From G942493275 sp942493275 (lineage in GTDB: Bacteria > Actinomycetota > Coriobacteriia > Anaerosomatales > PHET01), in assembly GCA_942493275.1 (NCBI GenBank), contig OW818687.1:496001-560000 (forward strand): a DNA stretch of 64,000 nt. The letters run 5' to 3'. The translations under genes were made by a program, and so were the position numbers. The notes under the pieces were generated by a model, which saw only the letters and a program-made list of their open reading frames with translations, did not search any database and was not told where the DNA came from. Of this stretch, positions 8,435 through 16,584 are shown one piece after another. Every line of letters starts with the position of its first letter. The stretch's first letter is position 1.

Positions 8435-8463
8435 ACACTAGCGGTGGACTTGACCGTCGTCAA
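8435..8463 (-). promoter_or_regulatory. sigma-A-type promoter for the hydrogenase operon
   Basis: Minus strand: -35 TTGACG at 8458-8463, 17-bp spacer, -10 TAGTGT at 8435-8440. This predicts a start near 8428 and a leader of about 330 nt before the small-subunit ATG at 8101. The -35 is close to consensus and the -10 is moderate. Confidence 0.5.
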
Positions 8464-8536
8464 GAAGTTTTATGCAGGTTGTCGGGCGGACATATTCACG
8501 TTTCGACGAGCGGCACTTACCGGAGGGTAAACGGCA

Positions 8537-8570
8537 GAAGAGGCCGCAACCTGATGGCTGCGGCCTCTTC
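8537..8570 (-). terminator. 12-bp hairpin downstream of the electron-conduit operon
   Basis: GAAGAGGCCGCA (8537-8548) and TGCGGCCTCTTC (8559-8570) are perfectly complementary with a 10-nt loop. The hairpin begins 17 nt after the NHL-protein stop, at the end of the six-gene cytochrome operon. The following bases on the minus strand (TGCCGTTTACC) are only weakly T-rich. Confidence 0.65.
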
Positions 8571-8586
8571 GATTCGACGCGGTTTT

Positions 8587-10107
8587 CTACTCCGAGATCG
8601 GGCCCTTGGGCTCGGCGTTCTTCACCTTATCGGAGAAGCGCTCGAGGAACTCACGGCGGTCCACGACGTCGATCTCGAGGACCTTGGCCAGGCGGCGGAG
8701 TTCCTGGCTCTCGGTCGTGAAGACGTGGGCGCGCTTGGCGAGAGCGAGTACCTTCGCCATCTCGTACGGGATCTCGAGCTTGTCCATCAGGGCGCGAGTG
8801 TCAGACTCGGAATGCTCCTGCGGCGAGAACAGCTCGCCCATGCGCACCTCGTCCTGCTCGACGTCCTTGACCAGCTCGTAACCTTCGGCGGAGATGAGCC
8901 AGGCGCGGCGGCGCTTGGGCATCGTGTGGACGTCCTCGAACTGCACCATCGCGTCGACGAAGTCCTCGGTGGCGAAGAAGCGCTTCTTGCGCAGCAACAG
9001 GAGCAGCGGCAGCAGCAGGAGCGGCAGCAGGCACGGCCACCAGTTCTGCGGCAGTCGCGGCACCGGCACCGGAGAAACCTCTGCAGGCCAGCCCCATACC
9101 TGTACGCGCCCGTTGGCGGTATCGGAGATGTAGATCTTGTTGTTGTCGTCCATGACCGAGACGTCGTTGGGGTAGCTGAACTGCCCCTCCAAGACGCCCT
9201 GCTCGCCGAAGTTCACGATGTTCTCGTCGCTGGTGGACCAGATCGTGCCGTCGTGGGCGAGCGTGTCCACGATGACGAAGCGCGCTTTGGTGTTCGCGTC
9301 GTCACCTGAGAAGGGCTGGAGGAAGTCGATACCTCTCGGCAGGCCCTGGGTGACGATGATGCGGTCGAAATCGCCGTTCTTCTTGAACACCTGCACGCGA
9401 CGGTTGTTGCTGTCCGTGACGTAAACCAAGCCGTCCTCGAACACCACGCCGTTGGGGAACTGGAAGACCTCGGGAGTGGACGCCGCCTCCAAGACGATGC
9501 CCACCGTTCCCACGGAGCGCGTGAACTTGCCGGTCTTATCGAATATCAACAGTCGATGACCGTTGAGTATCTCGGTGACATACATGGTGCCGTCGGGCGC
9601 GAAGTCCAAAGCGACAGGCGCCCACTGGACGCCGCCCGTGTCGAAGTCAGGCAGCTGGTCCTTGGGAAGCTTGGGATCGAACTGGCCCACGTAGGAGCCG
9701 TCGGTCTTGAAGATGTGAATGGTTCTCGCTCGCCGGTCCGACACGTAGAGGTTGCCGTTGACGGGGTTCTTGGCCACATACAGCGGCACGAGCGTCTCGG
9801 AGGTGCCGAAACTGCGCTGCAACTCCCCGTCCTCGTTGTAAACGCCGATAACGTGCCGGGCCGAGTCCACCACGTACACGTCCTCGTCATCGACGAGCAC
9901 GCCGATGGGACGCTGCATCCTCGACTGGTCGGAGCCGCTGAACGAGTACAGGTACTGCGGCGCCTCGATGACGTCGCCCGATACCGGTGCGATGTCGAAC
10001 GTGAGCTTTTGGGTGGAGCGGTAGTACATGTAGTACGCACCGAGAAGTGCCAGCAGTAGTGCCAGCAGAACCACAAGTGCGATCTTCCGCTTCTGTCGTC
10101 TGGTCAA
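8587..10107 (-). CDS. membrane-anchored NHL beta-propeller protein with cytoplasmic tail
   Basis: 506 residues. An N-terminal transmembrane helix (about 9-29) is followed by several NHL-type blades (about 45-340) with signatures such as VYVVDSARHVIGVY, LYVSDRRARTIHIF, VYVTDSNNRRVQVF and IYISDTANGRVQVW. A second, Leu-rich helix (about 350-370) is capped by RKKR, and a charged ~135-residue C-terminal domain follows. The positive caps predict an exported propeller tethered at both ends and a cytoplasmic tail of unknown function. It is the last gene of the cytochrome operon, with a terminator hairpin just beyond it. A scaffold or partner for the multiheme proteins is inferred from context only. 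Confidence 0.8.
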   Translation of the reverse strand: MTRRQKRKIALVVLLALLLALLGAYYMYYRSTQKLTFDIAPVSGDVIEAPQYLYSFSGSDQSRMQRPIGVLVDDEDVYVVDSARHVIGVYNEDGELQRSFGTSETLVPLYVAKNPVNGNLYVSDRRARTIHIFKTDGSYVGQFDPKLPKDQLPDFDTGGVQWAPVALDFAPDGTMYVTEILNGHRLLIFDKTGKFTRSVGTVGIVLEAASTPEVFQFPNGVVFEDGLVYVTDSNNRRVQVFKKNGDFDRIIVTQGLPRGIDFLQPFSGDDANTKARFVIVDTLAHDGTIWSTSDENIVNFGEQGVLEGQFSYPNDVSVMDDNNKIYISDTANGRVQVWGWPAEVSPVPVPRLPQNWWPCLLPLLLLPLLLLLRKKRFFATEDFVDAMVQFEDVHTMPKRRRAWLISAEGYELVKDVEQDEVRMGELFSPQEHSESDTRALMDKLEIPYEMAKVLALAKRAHVFTTESQELRRLAKVLEIDVVDRREFLERFSDKVKNAEPKGPISE

Positions 10108-10141
10108 CGCAGCCCTCCGGCGTCGTGGGGAGATGGGTTCG

Positions 10142-11200
10142 CTACTTCTTATCCGAGGCGAGCTGCTTCTTCAGCTCGGCGACCTTGGCCTTGGCTTCAG
10201 CATCCTTGGGATCGAGCTTGAGCGCCGCCTCGTAGACATCGAGAGCGTCCTTGAGGTCGCCCCTCGCGACGAGGATCGCGCCCTGCAGCTTCGCCAGCTC
10301 GGGATCCTTCGAGTCGAGGTTGCGCGCGATCAGAACCGAGGTGAGCGCCGACTCGACCTGCTTGGCGGCAAGCTGCTCCTGCGCGTCAGCCTTCCACTGC
10401 TCGACCGGACCGATCGACGCGAGTGCCTCTTGAGGCTGCTCCGCGTCGGGCGCACGCTCGGCGGCCCGCGTCAGGTAGTAGGACGCGTTGACGAGGTCAT
10501 CCTTCTCCAGGTACAGCTCGCCGAGGGCGAAGTGCGCCGCGGCATATCCCGGATCGAACGAGACCGCGATCTCCAGGTTCTTTATCGCGCTCTCCGGATC
10601 ACCAAGGCCCTGGTACGCCTTCGCCAGGTGGTAGTAGGTGTCCGAGGCGTCCTTGCGGATGCGCAGCGCGGCCTTGAAGTTGCCGGCGGCGTCTTCGAAG
10701 GCTTCTTCCTCGAGGTCGAGCAGCCCGATGTTGTAGTACGCCGTCTCCTGCCGCTCGTCGACGTTGGCGTACTGGCCCTTGCTGGTGACCTCGATGACCT
10801 TCTTGAAGTACTCGCGTGCCTCGGAGTTGTTGTCCGTCAGCACGGCGATCATGCCGAGGTCGAGAAATGCGCCGGGATGCTCAGGTTCGATCTGAAGTGC
10901 AGCATTGAGCTGCTCGATAGCCTCGTCGAACTTGCCCGCCGCACCCAACGCCTCACCGAGACGAACGCGCAAGATGGCGTCGTTGGGGTTCTGTCGGACC
11001 TGCCCTTCGAGAGCTCGGATCACGCGTGTCGCGGCCGCCGACTGCTCGGAGCGTTGACGGTCCGCGTAGACGCGGTAGCCGAACAGGCCCGTCAATACGA
11101 GGATTCCGACTACCAACACGATCACGGCCGCGTTCAGCCCGCGATCCAGTGTGCGCGCGTCAACCGCGCGCGGCTTGTCTGCTGCGTGGGACTCTGCCAT
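10142..11200 (-). CDS. membrane-anchored TPR protein of the cytochrome operon
   Basis: 352 residues from ATG 11198-11200 (MAESHAADK); a longer frame exists upstream but lacks a ribosome site. One transmembrane helix at about residues 24-44 is followed by six or more tetratricopeptide repeats (for example LNAALQIEPEHPGAFLDLG and YEAALKLDPKDAEAKAKVAE). It lies between the 20-heme cytochrome and the NHL protein on the same strand. TPR proteins of this kind often serve cytochrome maturation or complex assembly (known for NrfG/CcmH-like proteins); here that is inference from neighbours. Confidence 0.78.
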   Translation of the reverse strand: MAESHAADKPRAVDARTLDRGLNAAVIVLVVGILVLTGLFGYRVYADRQRSEQSAAATRVIRALEGQVRQNPNDAILRVRLGEALGAAGKFDEAIEQLNAALQIEPEHPGAFLDLGMIAVLTDNNSEAREYFKKVIEVTSKGQYANVDERQETAYYNIGLLDLEEEAFEDAAGNFKAALRIRKDASDTYYHLAKAYQGLGDPESAIKNLEIAVSFDPGYAAAHFALGELYLEKDDLVNASYYLTRAAERAPDAEQPQEALASIGPVEQWKADAQEQLAAKQVESALTSVLIARNLDSKDPELAKLQGAILVARGDLKDALDVYEAALKLDPKDAEAKAKVAELKKQLASDKK

Positions 11201-11369
11201 ATGCGATGCAACCTCTTCGTCGTGGGCGCACCCGACCTGCCGGGGTCTTTCGTGCGATGCGCCGAACGGCACGAAACGCTAATGGGCCCTGTGCGCCCTG
11301 TCAAACCACGGTCCGGATGGACCGAACCAGTACGGGTGCCGGAAGCGAACAGCGTGCCCCTTCACCCGG

Positions 11370-12977
11370 TCAGACACCAAGATCCTCGTGACACCTGCGG
11401 CACAGTGATGCGCCCTTGTACGGCGCGATCAACGCGTTCCTGTGATCAAGTGCACCGTGACACTCATAGCACAAACGCAGATCGTGCCCCTGCTGGAGCT
11501 CAAGTTTCTTGGCCGCCTCGCTGTTGCCGAAGTCGACGTGACAGTCGAAGCACCTGTACGGCTTGCCGCCGTTGCGGTTCTTCTCGGCGACACCGAAGTG
11601 GACCGCGTGCTCAGCATAACCTTTGTGCTGAATGCCTGTAGCCGGTTTCTGCTTCATCGGCTCATGACACGGCGTGCAGTTGGGCTCAGTGAGTTCAGCG
11701 TAGCGAACACCCTCATGGTGACAGTTCTGGCATTCGTTGCGATTTGTGTGACAGACGTTGCAGTCGCCTTCGGGCGTGCCCTTGGCAGGAGCATGGTTCT
11801 CCAGCCAGCCCACCGGATGCGGCATGACCGTGAAGTGGCACTTCTGGCACGACGGCCCGTCGTGACACGCTCCGCACTGCCCCTGCCCGTCAATGTAGAG
11901 CGGTCCGTGCAGCGACCTCCACGTGCCCTTGCGGTGATCCTCGGGGATCACGGGCTTGCCGGGCGCGTTGGGACTCGTCTTCTTGCCCTGATGGCAGTCG
12001 ACGCAGAACGTCTCTTGCGGATGACACATCGCGCAGTAGGCGGGATCGGACTGTGCCCGCTCCTTGTGCTCACCCTTGATGAACTTCTTGGTGTGATCGT
12101 CCGGGACGAGCTCGAAGGACTTGGGGTGGCATTTGACGCAGTCCTCGGCGGCGACCTGTCCCTGACCGGCGTGATCGAGCCCGTGGCACCGGTAGCACGA
12201 CAGCATGTCCGGAATCCGGATGCCGTCCTCGTAGTGCGCGAACTCGTTGTGGCACGCCTCGCAGCGATAGTTGCGGGCGAGATGTGCGGCGTGCGCGAAG
12301 ATGAGCCTGCCCGGGGTGATGGAGTCGAGGTCCGAGTGGCAGTAGACGCACTGCGACATCGACACGGGGCCGTCCGGATATATCTTGACCGACTCGTCCT
12401 TGGGCAGCGGCGTGACGACGGGATGATAGCCCCCGGGCATGGGGCCGACGTCGACCTTCTGCTCTTTGTGGCACGTGTCGCAGTCGGCGGGCGCCTCGTG
12501 ACACATCATGCAGCCGTTGACGCCGGAGCGCTTGGCGGCATCCGCATGAGGCACCTTGGCCCACGTATCCGAGTGAGTCCTGGGTCTCAGTTCGAACGAC
12601 CCCGTGTGGCAGTCGACGCATTCGCCTGTAGCCAGGTCACCCTGCGGGCCGTGAGAGACGCCGTGGCAGGCGAAACAGACCTCCATCGGCACTTCGTCGG
12701 TCGCATCGTCGCGGTGAGGCATGCGCGAATGACAGCCATCGCAGCTCACGAGCAGGTGATTGCCGTGACTGAACTTCAGGCCGGGAACGTCGACCTCGCC
12801 GAGGTCGAGGTGGCAAGGCGCGCAGTTGTCGGGCGAAACGGGGGCGGCGGTGTCGATGACCGGGTCGTCTTCAGCTGCCAGGCCCCCGCCAGCGACGGCA
12901 AGCAGGAAGGTGGCCGCGAGCACGCCCGCAGCCACCCCCCGTATAAGCCATCTCGTCTTGTGTGCGCGACGCGCCAC
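11370..12977 (-). CDS. exported 20-heme c-type cytochrome
   Basis: 535 residues with a signal peptide (RWLIRGVAAGVLAATFLLAVAGG...). Twenty CxxCH motifs are spread evenly from CAPCH near residue 52 to CRRCH near the C-terminus. Many are accompanied by extra His residues (FSHGNH, FAHAAH, VPHADA) suited to bis-His ligation. The segment CFACHGVSHGPQG and its flanks match CFDCHGLRHGPMG in the neighbouring 13-heme protein, so the two are related. No membrane helix is seen beyond the signal. It is probably a soluble or cell-wall-embedded electron wire taking electrons from the cytochrome b/7-heme module. The 169 bp before the TPR gene hold only a small GGTCC/GGACC hairpin. Confidence 0.9.
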   Translation of the reverse strand: MARRAHKTRWLIRGVAAGVLAATFLLAVAGGGLAAEDDPVIDTAAPVSPDNCAPCHLDLGEVDVPGLKFSHGNHLLVSCDGCHSRMPHRDDATDEVPMEVCFACHGVSHGPQGDLATGECVDCHTGSFELRPRTHSDTWAKVPHADAAKRSGVNGCMMCHEAPADCDTCHKEQKVDVGPMPGGYHPVVTPLPKDESVKIYPDGPVSMSQCVYCHSDLDSITPGRLIFAHAAHLARNYRCEACHNEFAHYEDGIRIPDMLSCYRCHGLDHAGQGQVAAEDCVKCHPKSFELVPDDHTKKFIKGEHKERAQSDPAYCAMCHPQETFCVDCHQGKKTSPNAPGKPVIPEDHRKGTWRSLHGPLYIDGQGQCGACHDGPSCQKCHFTVMPHPVGWLENHAPAKGTPEGDCNVCHTNRNECQNCHHEGVRYAELTEPNCTPCHEPMKQKPATGIQHKGYAEHAVHFGVAEKNRNGGKPYRCFDCHVDFGNSEAAKKLELQQGHDLRLCYECHGALDHRNALIAPYKGASLCRRCHEDLGV

Positions 12978-13003
12978 GCTCGCCCGCCATTTCAGCTAGC
13001 AGA

Positions 13004-14341
13004 TCACTCTCCGAATACGCCCGAGATGAACTGGACGATCGGATTGGCTTCCGTCTCGGTCTGGGCCTCATGGATGAGCTCGCCGCTCGCGGCCGCGAAC
13101 TCCTCGTCGGAGCCGCTGTGGCAGCCTTCCTGGCCGCAGGTCTCGCCCTTGTTCGTGGTGCTCATCGACGACTCGGGGTCGTCCGACGGCTTGACGTTGT
13201 GGGACTCATGACAGTCCCAGCACGCAGGCGCGTCAGGCGTACCGGCCTTGTAGGCCTTGCCGTGGTAGTAGTCGTTGTAGGTGCCGTACTCCTCGTTGTG
13301 GCAACGAGCGCAGACTCGATAGGCGGACTGCTGCATGCGCGCCTCACCGGTCGCGGTCTGCAGCGAGTAGATGAAGTGACCGCCGTGGCACGAAGCGCAC
13401 GTGGCCGACTCGTAGTCACCCTCACGCAGCTTCTCGGCGTGGACTGAATCCTGATACTCGGGCACCGACTTGCCGAGATACTCGACCTGCTCGTCGGTGA
13501 GATCGGGATTCTCGGCACGCAGGGCATCGGCGTCGGCGTGGCACTCGGCGCACGCGACACCGGCGTTCACGGTCCACACGTTGCTCGCGGGAGGAGCGTC
13601 GTCATAGCGGTAGTCGGGGTGGCACTGTCCACAGGACAGCCCCTGATGTACCGAGTCATCGACGCCGAGGACCTGGAACGACTCCTGACCAGCAGAGGAC
13701 TGCTTGGTCAGGCCGGCGTTGCCGTGGCACGCCTGGCAGCCGTCGCCGGAGTCGTAATCCCAAGACGCCGGACGCCACTCGACTCCTTCGCTCTGGTGGC
13801 AGTCGTCGCAGGATGCCTTGTCGTGGCACATCGCGCACTTGGTGTTGAACTCCTTGTTGGCCGGGTCCACGTGCGGCTTGGCCGCCCAGTCCCAGGTGTG
13901 GAACGCGGGACGCAGGCGCTCCTTGGGAGTCACGTGGCAGTCCTCACACGCGTCAGATGCCAGGATGCCCATGGGCCCGTGTCGCAGGCCGTGACAGTCG
14001 AAGCAGCCCTGCATGCTGGGGCGCTCGATCGTCTGATCGGCACGGTGCGGGAAACGCGGATGGCAACTCGCGCAGGCAACCAGCTGGTGGTAGCCGTGCT
14101 GGAAGATGATCGCCGACGAGTAGTTGGTCGTCTTTGCGATGTTGCCGTGGCATGTCTCGGTGCAGGCGGACTTGTAGACCGGAGTGTTCTGGAGCTGGTC
14201 GAACGTCTCCTCGAAACTCGCGAGGTCCTCGGCGGTTTCCACAGCGAAAGCGGCTGAGCCGCCGAACGCGGCAACGAATGCTGCGGTCGCCATGAAGACC
14301 GCGAGCAGCCTGCCGGGGCGTGCTCGGTACCTAAGCGCCAT
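13004..14341 (-). CDS. exported multiheme cytochrome, 11 CxxCH plus CX3CH and CX4CH
   Basis: 445 residues from ATG 14339-14341, behind GAAGGGGAAGGA. A signal peptide ends near AAFAVETA. Haem sites: CTETCH (CX3CH), then CASCH, CFDCH, CEDCH, CAMCH, CDDCH, CQACH, CGQCH, CAECH, CASCH, CARCH and CWDCH, and finally CGQEGCH (CX4CH). That is up to 13 haems if the variant sites are used. The N-terminal half resembles the 20-heme protein, and the C-terminal half (YYHGKAYKAGTPDAPACWDC) resembles the 7-heme protein upstream (YWHGEAYRNGAPDAPTCWDC). It is the middle gene of the conduit operon. Confidence 0.9.
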   Translation of the reverse strand: MALRYRARPGRLLAVFMATAAFVAAFGGSAAFAVETAEDLASFEETFDQLQNTPVYKSACTETCHGNIAKTTNYSSAIIFQHGYHQLVACASCHPRFPHRADQTIERPSMQGCFDCHGLRHGPMGILASDACEDCHVTPKERLRPAFHTWDWAAKPHVDPANKEFNTKCAMCHDKASCDDCHQSEGVEWRPASWDYDSGDGCQACHGNAGLTKQSSAGQESFQVLGVDDSVHQGLSCGQCHPDYRYDDAPPASNVWTVNAGVACAECHADADALRAENPDLTDEQVEYLGKSVPEYQDSVHAEKLREGDYESATCASCHGGHFIYSLQTATGEARMQQSAYRVCARCHNEEYGTYNDYYHGKAYKAGTPDAPACWDCHESHNVKPSDDPESSMSTTNKGETCGQEGCHSGSDEEFAAASGELIHEAQTETEANPIVQFISGVFGE

Positions 14342-14406
14342 CTCGTCCTTCCCCTTCTCCCAGCGGGGCGCACCCCGCACTTACTCCATGTGTCAGAACC
14401 TGTCCG

Positions 14407-15288
14407 CTACCGGTCGAACCAACCCTGAACGGTGGCCTGGGCGGACTTGAACGTGTCGTAGAACGGAATCTGCGAGTACGCGTCCATGCGCGAATGGATC
14501 AGCGCCGCGTACTCAACGTACTCCTCGTCAGCGCCGGGGTGGCACTGCGAGCAGGTCTTCACGAGGTTGTTCTCGTTTGTCGGCGACTGGCGGTTGTCCG
14601 ACGGGAGCACAAGATGCGCCCCGTGGCAGTCCCAGCAGGTGGGCGCGTCGGGAGCGCCGTTGCGGTAGGCCTCGCCGTGCCAGTAGTCCTCGTAGCTGTA
14701 TGCCTCGTCGTGGCACTCGCCGCACATGTCGATTCCGGTGAGCTGCCACGCATCGTACTCGGCCGTAGACGTGGTCGGAATCGAGTGACTGCCGTGGCAG
14801 TCGCCGCACAGCGGCGTGTGCTCGGGCTTGCCGGCGGCCACGCGTGCGGCCGCTGTCGCGCTGGCATCCTCGCCCGGGGTCCCCGCGTAGCTGTGCGCAC
14901 CGGACGACATCTCGGTGAAGGCAGGGTCGTGACAGCCCTTGCAAGCGGACTTCGCGACGTCACGCCACTGCTCGTCGGCGGTCAGCGCGTCGTGCGGGGT
15001 CTTGAAGGCGAAATCCACGTGGCAACCCGTACACAGGGTCGAGCCGTGAGCCGACTCCGCGAGGAGAGCCTCGTCGACGTAGAGCGTCTCGGTCGACACT
15101 GCGGTCGCTCTCACCAGGTTGGGGTCGCCGTGGCACACGGTGCACCCCGACATACCCGCAGTGGGAAGCGTGAAGCTCAGGTCGTACTCGGCAGCACTCG
15201 GGAGAGTCTGAGCGCACGCGACGGCAGGTAGCGCGACCACTAGTGCGGTCGCGCCCACCACCATCGCGATGAGTGCCCGAATACTCAC
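14407..15288 (-). CDS. exported 7-heme c-type cytochrome
   Basis: 293 residues from GTG 15286-15288 (VSIRALIAM); the open frame upstream overlaps the cytochrome b gene and is not used. The signal peptide ends near AVACAQ. Seven CxxCH motifs: CTVCH, CTGCH, CKGCH, CGDCH, CGECH, CWDCH and CSQCH. The pattern CHGxHxxP and W-H-G-E-A-Y suggests the NrfH/NapC-independent cytochrome c3 or octaheme-like families; I cannot assign one. The gene lies 31 bp after cytochrome b, so it is the likely first periplasmic acceptor of quinol electrons. Confidence 0.88.
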   Translation of the reverse strand: MSIRALIAMVVGATALVVALPAVACAQTLPSAAEYDLSFTLPTAGMSGCTVCHGDPNLVRATAVSTETLYVDEALLAESAHGSTLCTGCHVDFAFKTPHDALTADEQWRDVAKSACKGCHDPAFTEMSSGAHSYAGTPGEDASATAAARVAAGKPEHTPLCGDCHGSHSIPTTSTAEYDAWQLTGIDMCGECHDEAYSYEDYWHGEAYRNGAPDAPTCWDCHGAHLVLPSDNRQSPTNENNLVKTCSQCHPGADEEYVEYAALIHSRMDAYSQIPFYDTFKSAQATVQGWFDR

Positions 15289-15319
15289 AGGTGCCGTTCT
15301 CTTTCGGTCGCCGACGAAC

Positions 15320-16144
15320 TTAGGAGTGATCGGCGGACGCGTAGGCGGGCTCGGGGGCGTGCTCGTCCTCGTCGTGTCCGTGGCCGTCACCGTGGCCGGA
15401 GCGCTTGTCGAGCGCACCCATGCCGAAGAAGTCCAGGAAGGCCGGGAAGTCCTCGGTGACGGACAGGTAGACGTGAATGGTCGTGAGGATGATGAACAGC
15501 CAGTTCATGATGAAGTGCGCGGTGCGCATGTAGAAGATGCCCTGCGCGCCGATGACGCTTGCGACCATCGCCTGGACGCTGGTGTCCATGAACGGGAGCG
15601 GCATGCGCCAGATGCAGAAGCCGGTGATCGCCTGCAGGATCAGCAGAGGCACGAAGATCGTGTACGTGCCCTTCTGCATGACGTTGTACTTGCCCAGGTG
15701 CGGCTTCGACGGCTTCACGAAGATGTAGTAGAGGATGACCTTCGGGGCCGTGACGATGTCTTGCTTGGTGATCGCGAACTCACGGAAGTCACGCCTGGGC
15801 GACCCGAAGGCGTACCAGAGTCGCCACACGAGGTTCACGATGACGATGAACATGAAGATGTAGTGGACGACCTGCAGGGCGGGACGATTGAACGGCTCAT
15901 AGCGGATGAGCATTCCCGACAGGCCCAGCATGATCATGCTGAATACGTGCTGGAAGTGGAGGAACTTGGGAAGGAACGGCGGGTGCTCATCGTGATGAGG
16001 CCACTGCCACTCCTTGCCGAAACGGCGCTTCACACGTCCGGTGAGGATGTTGCCGGTGAAATGCCCCATCAGCGCAAAGACGATGACGACATACAGGCTC
16101 GTGAACACAACGTCGAGCCACACGTTGATCTGCGTCAGTCCCAC
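15320..16144 (-). CDS. cytochrome b/b6-type membrane subunit (quinol-oxidising)
   Basis: 274 residues with four to five hydrophobic helices. Candidate haem b ligands are His in FLHFQHVFSM, LQVVHYIFM, YMRTAHFIMNW and LTTIHVYLS, the layout of hydrogenase/formate-dehydrogenase-type cytochrome b. A soluble loop (about 35-60) and a His/Asp/Glu-rich tail (GHGDGHGHDEDEH, about 250-265) are unusual; the tail may bind metal. It is the first gene of the conduit operon and the only integral quinone-reactive candidate, so it probably passes menaquinol electrons to the c-type haem proteins. Confidence 0.83.
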   Translation of the reverse strand: MGLTQINVWLDVVFTSLYVVIVFALMGHFTGNILTGRVKRRFGKEWQWPHHDEHPPFLPKFLHFQHVFSMIMLGLSGMLIRYEPFNRPALQVVHYIFMFIVIVNLVWRLWYAFGSPRRDFREFAITKQDIVTAPKVILYYIFVKPSKPHLGKYNVMQKGTYTIFVPLLILQAITGFCIWRMPLPFMDTSVQAMVASVIGAQGIFYMRTAHFIMNWLFIILTTIHVYLSVTEDFPAFLDFFGMGALDKRSGHGDGHGHDEDEHAPEPAYASADHS

Positions 16145-16193
16145 GAACTGACACCCCCTACTCCCTGTCGAGCCCTGCCGGGCGCTTTCGGTT

Positions 16194-16262
16194 CCTCAGT
16201 CGCCGCGCGCACGTGCGCGCAGCCCGCCGTCGCTTGCCGGTCTTGGGCGGTACAGACTGAGG
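16194..16262 (-). promoter_or_regulatory. three-way-junction-like 5' leader of the conduit operon
   Basis: In the transcript, CCTCAGTC (16262-16255) pairs with GACTGAGG (16201-16194). This closes a domain with two internal hairpins: CCGCC/GGCGG (16250-16246 with 16228-16224) and GCGCGC-ACGT-GCGCGC (16220-16205). A further GCCC-GGCA-GGGC hairpin follows. It lies in the ~135-nt leader between the promoter and the cytochrome b ATG. I do not recognise an RNA family. Confidence 0.45.
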
Positions 16263-16285
16263 AGATTGTAACAGCAGTTGCATGC

Positions 16286-16314
16286 AGAATACGGAGGGCG
16301 CACGGGGGTGTCAA
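16286..16314 (-). promoter_or_regulatory. near-consensus sigma-A promoter of the conduit operon
   Basis: Minus strand: -35 TTGACA (16309-16314), exactly 17 bp, -10 TATTCT (16286-16291). This predicts a start near 16279. It lies between the DUF3343 stop and the cytochrome b start, so the operon is transcribed independently of the LysR-mog-DUF3343 genes. Confidence 0.75.
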
Positions 16315-16326
16315 CGAACGGAGCGC

Positions 16327-16584
16327 CTACATGTCATCTATCTCAATACGCGCGCGAACCGCGATTCCCGCTCGCTCGAGATAGGTCACTGCGCGCTCGG
16401 CCTGCTCCGGCGGGATTCTGAGGGCGATTCCGCACAACGTCCCCAAGGCGGCAGGAGCGGGGATGGGGACCAGGTCGATGCCCATATCGTCGAGGAGTGC
16501 TTCGGCGTCCAGCGCGTCGTGAGTCGAGCCGAATCCGATGACGGCGAAGGTGCGCCTCTCGCGCGGTGCGGGCGCCGAGGTCAC
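16327..16584 (-). CDS. DUF3343 protein, putative Se/S carrier-like
   Basis: 85 residues, GTG start overlapping the mog stop (GTGA). The pattern FAVIGFGSTHDALDAEALL...PAALGTLCGIALRI matches the DUF3343 family, in which the single conserved Cys (here in LGTLCGIAL) is thought to carry sulfur or selenium. The family is often found beside selD and yedF; here it ends a LysR-mog-DUF3343 set 16 kb from selA/selB. Function is not biochemically settled. Confidence 0.75.
   Translation of the reverse strand: MTSAPAPRERRTFAVIGFGSTHDALDAEALLDDMGIDLVPIPAPAALGTLCGIALRIPPEQAERAVTYLERAGIAVRARIEIDDM

Noticed and set aside
8205..8438. 77-codon minus-strand ORF in the hydrogenase leader
   Set aside because: It overlaps the terminator arm, has no convincing ribosome site, and its composition looks like structured RNA rather than protein.
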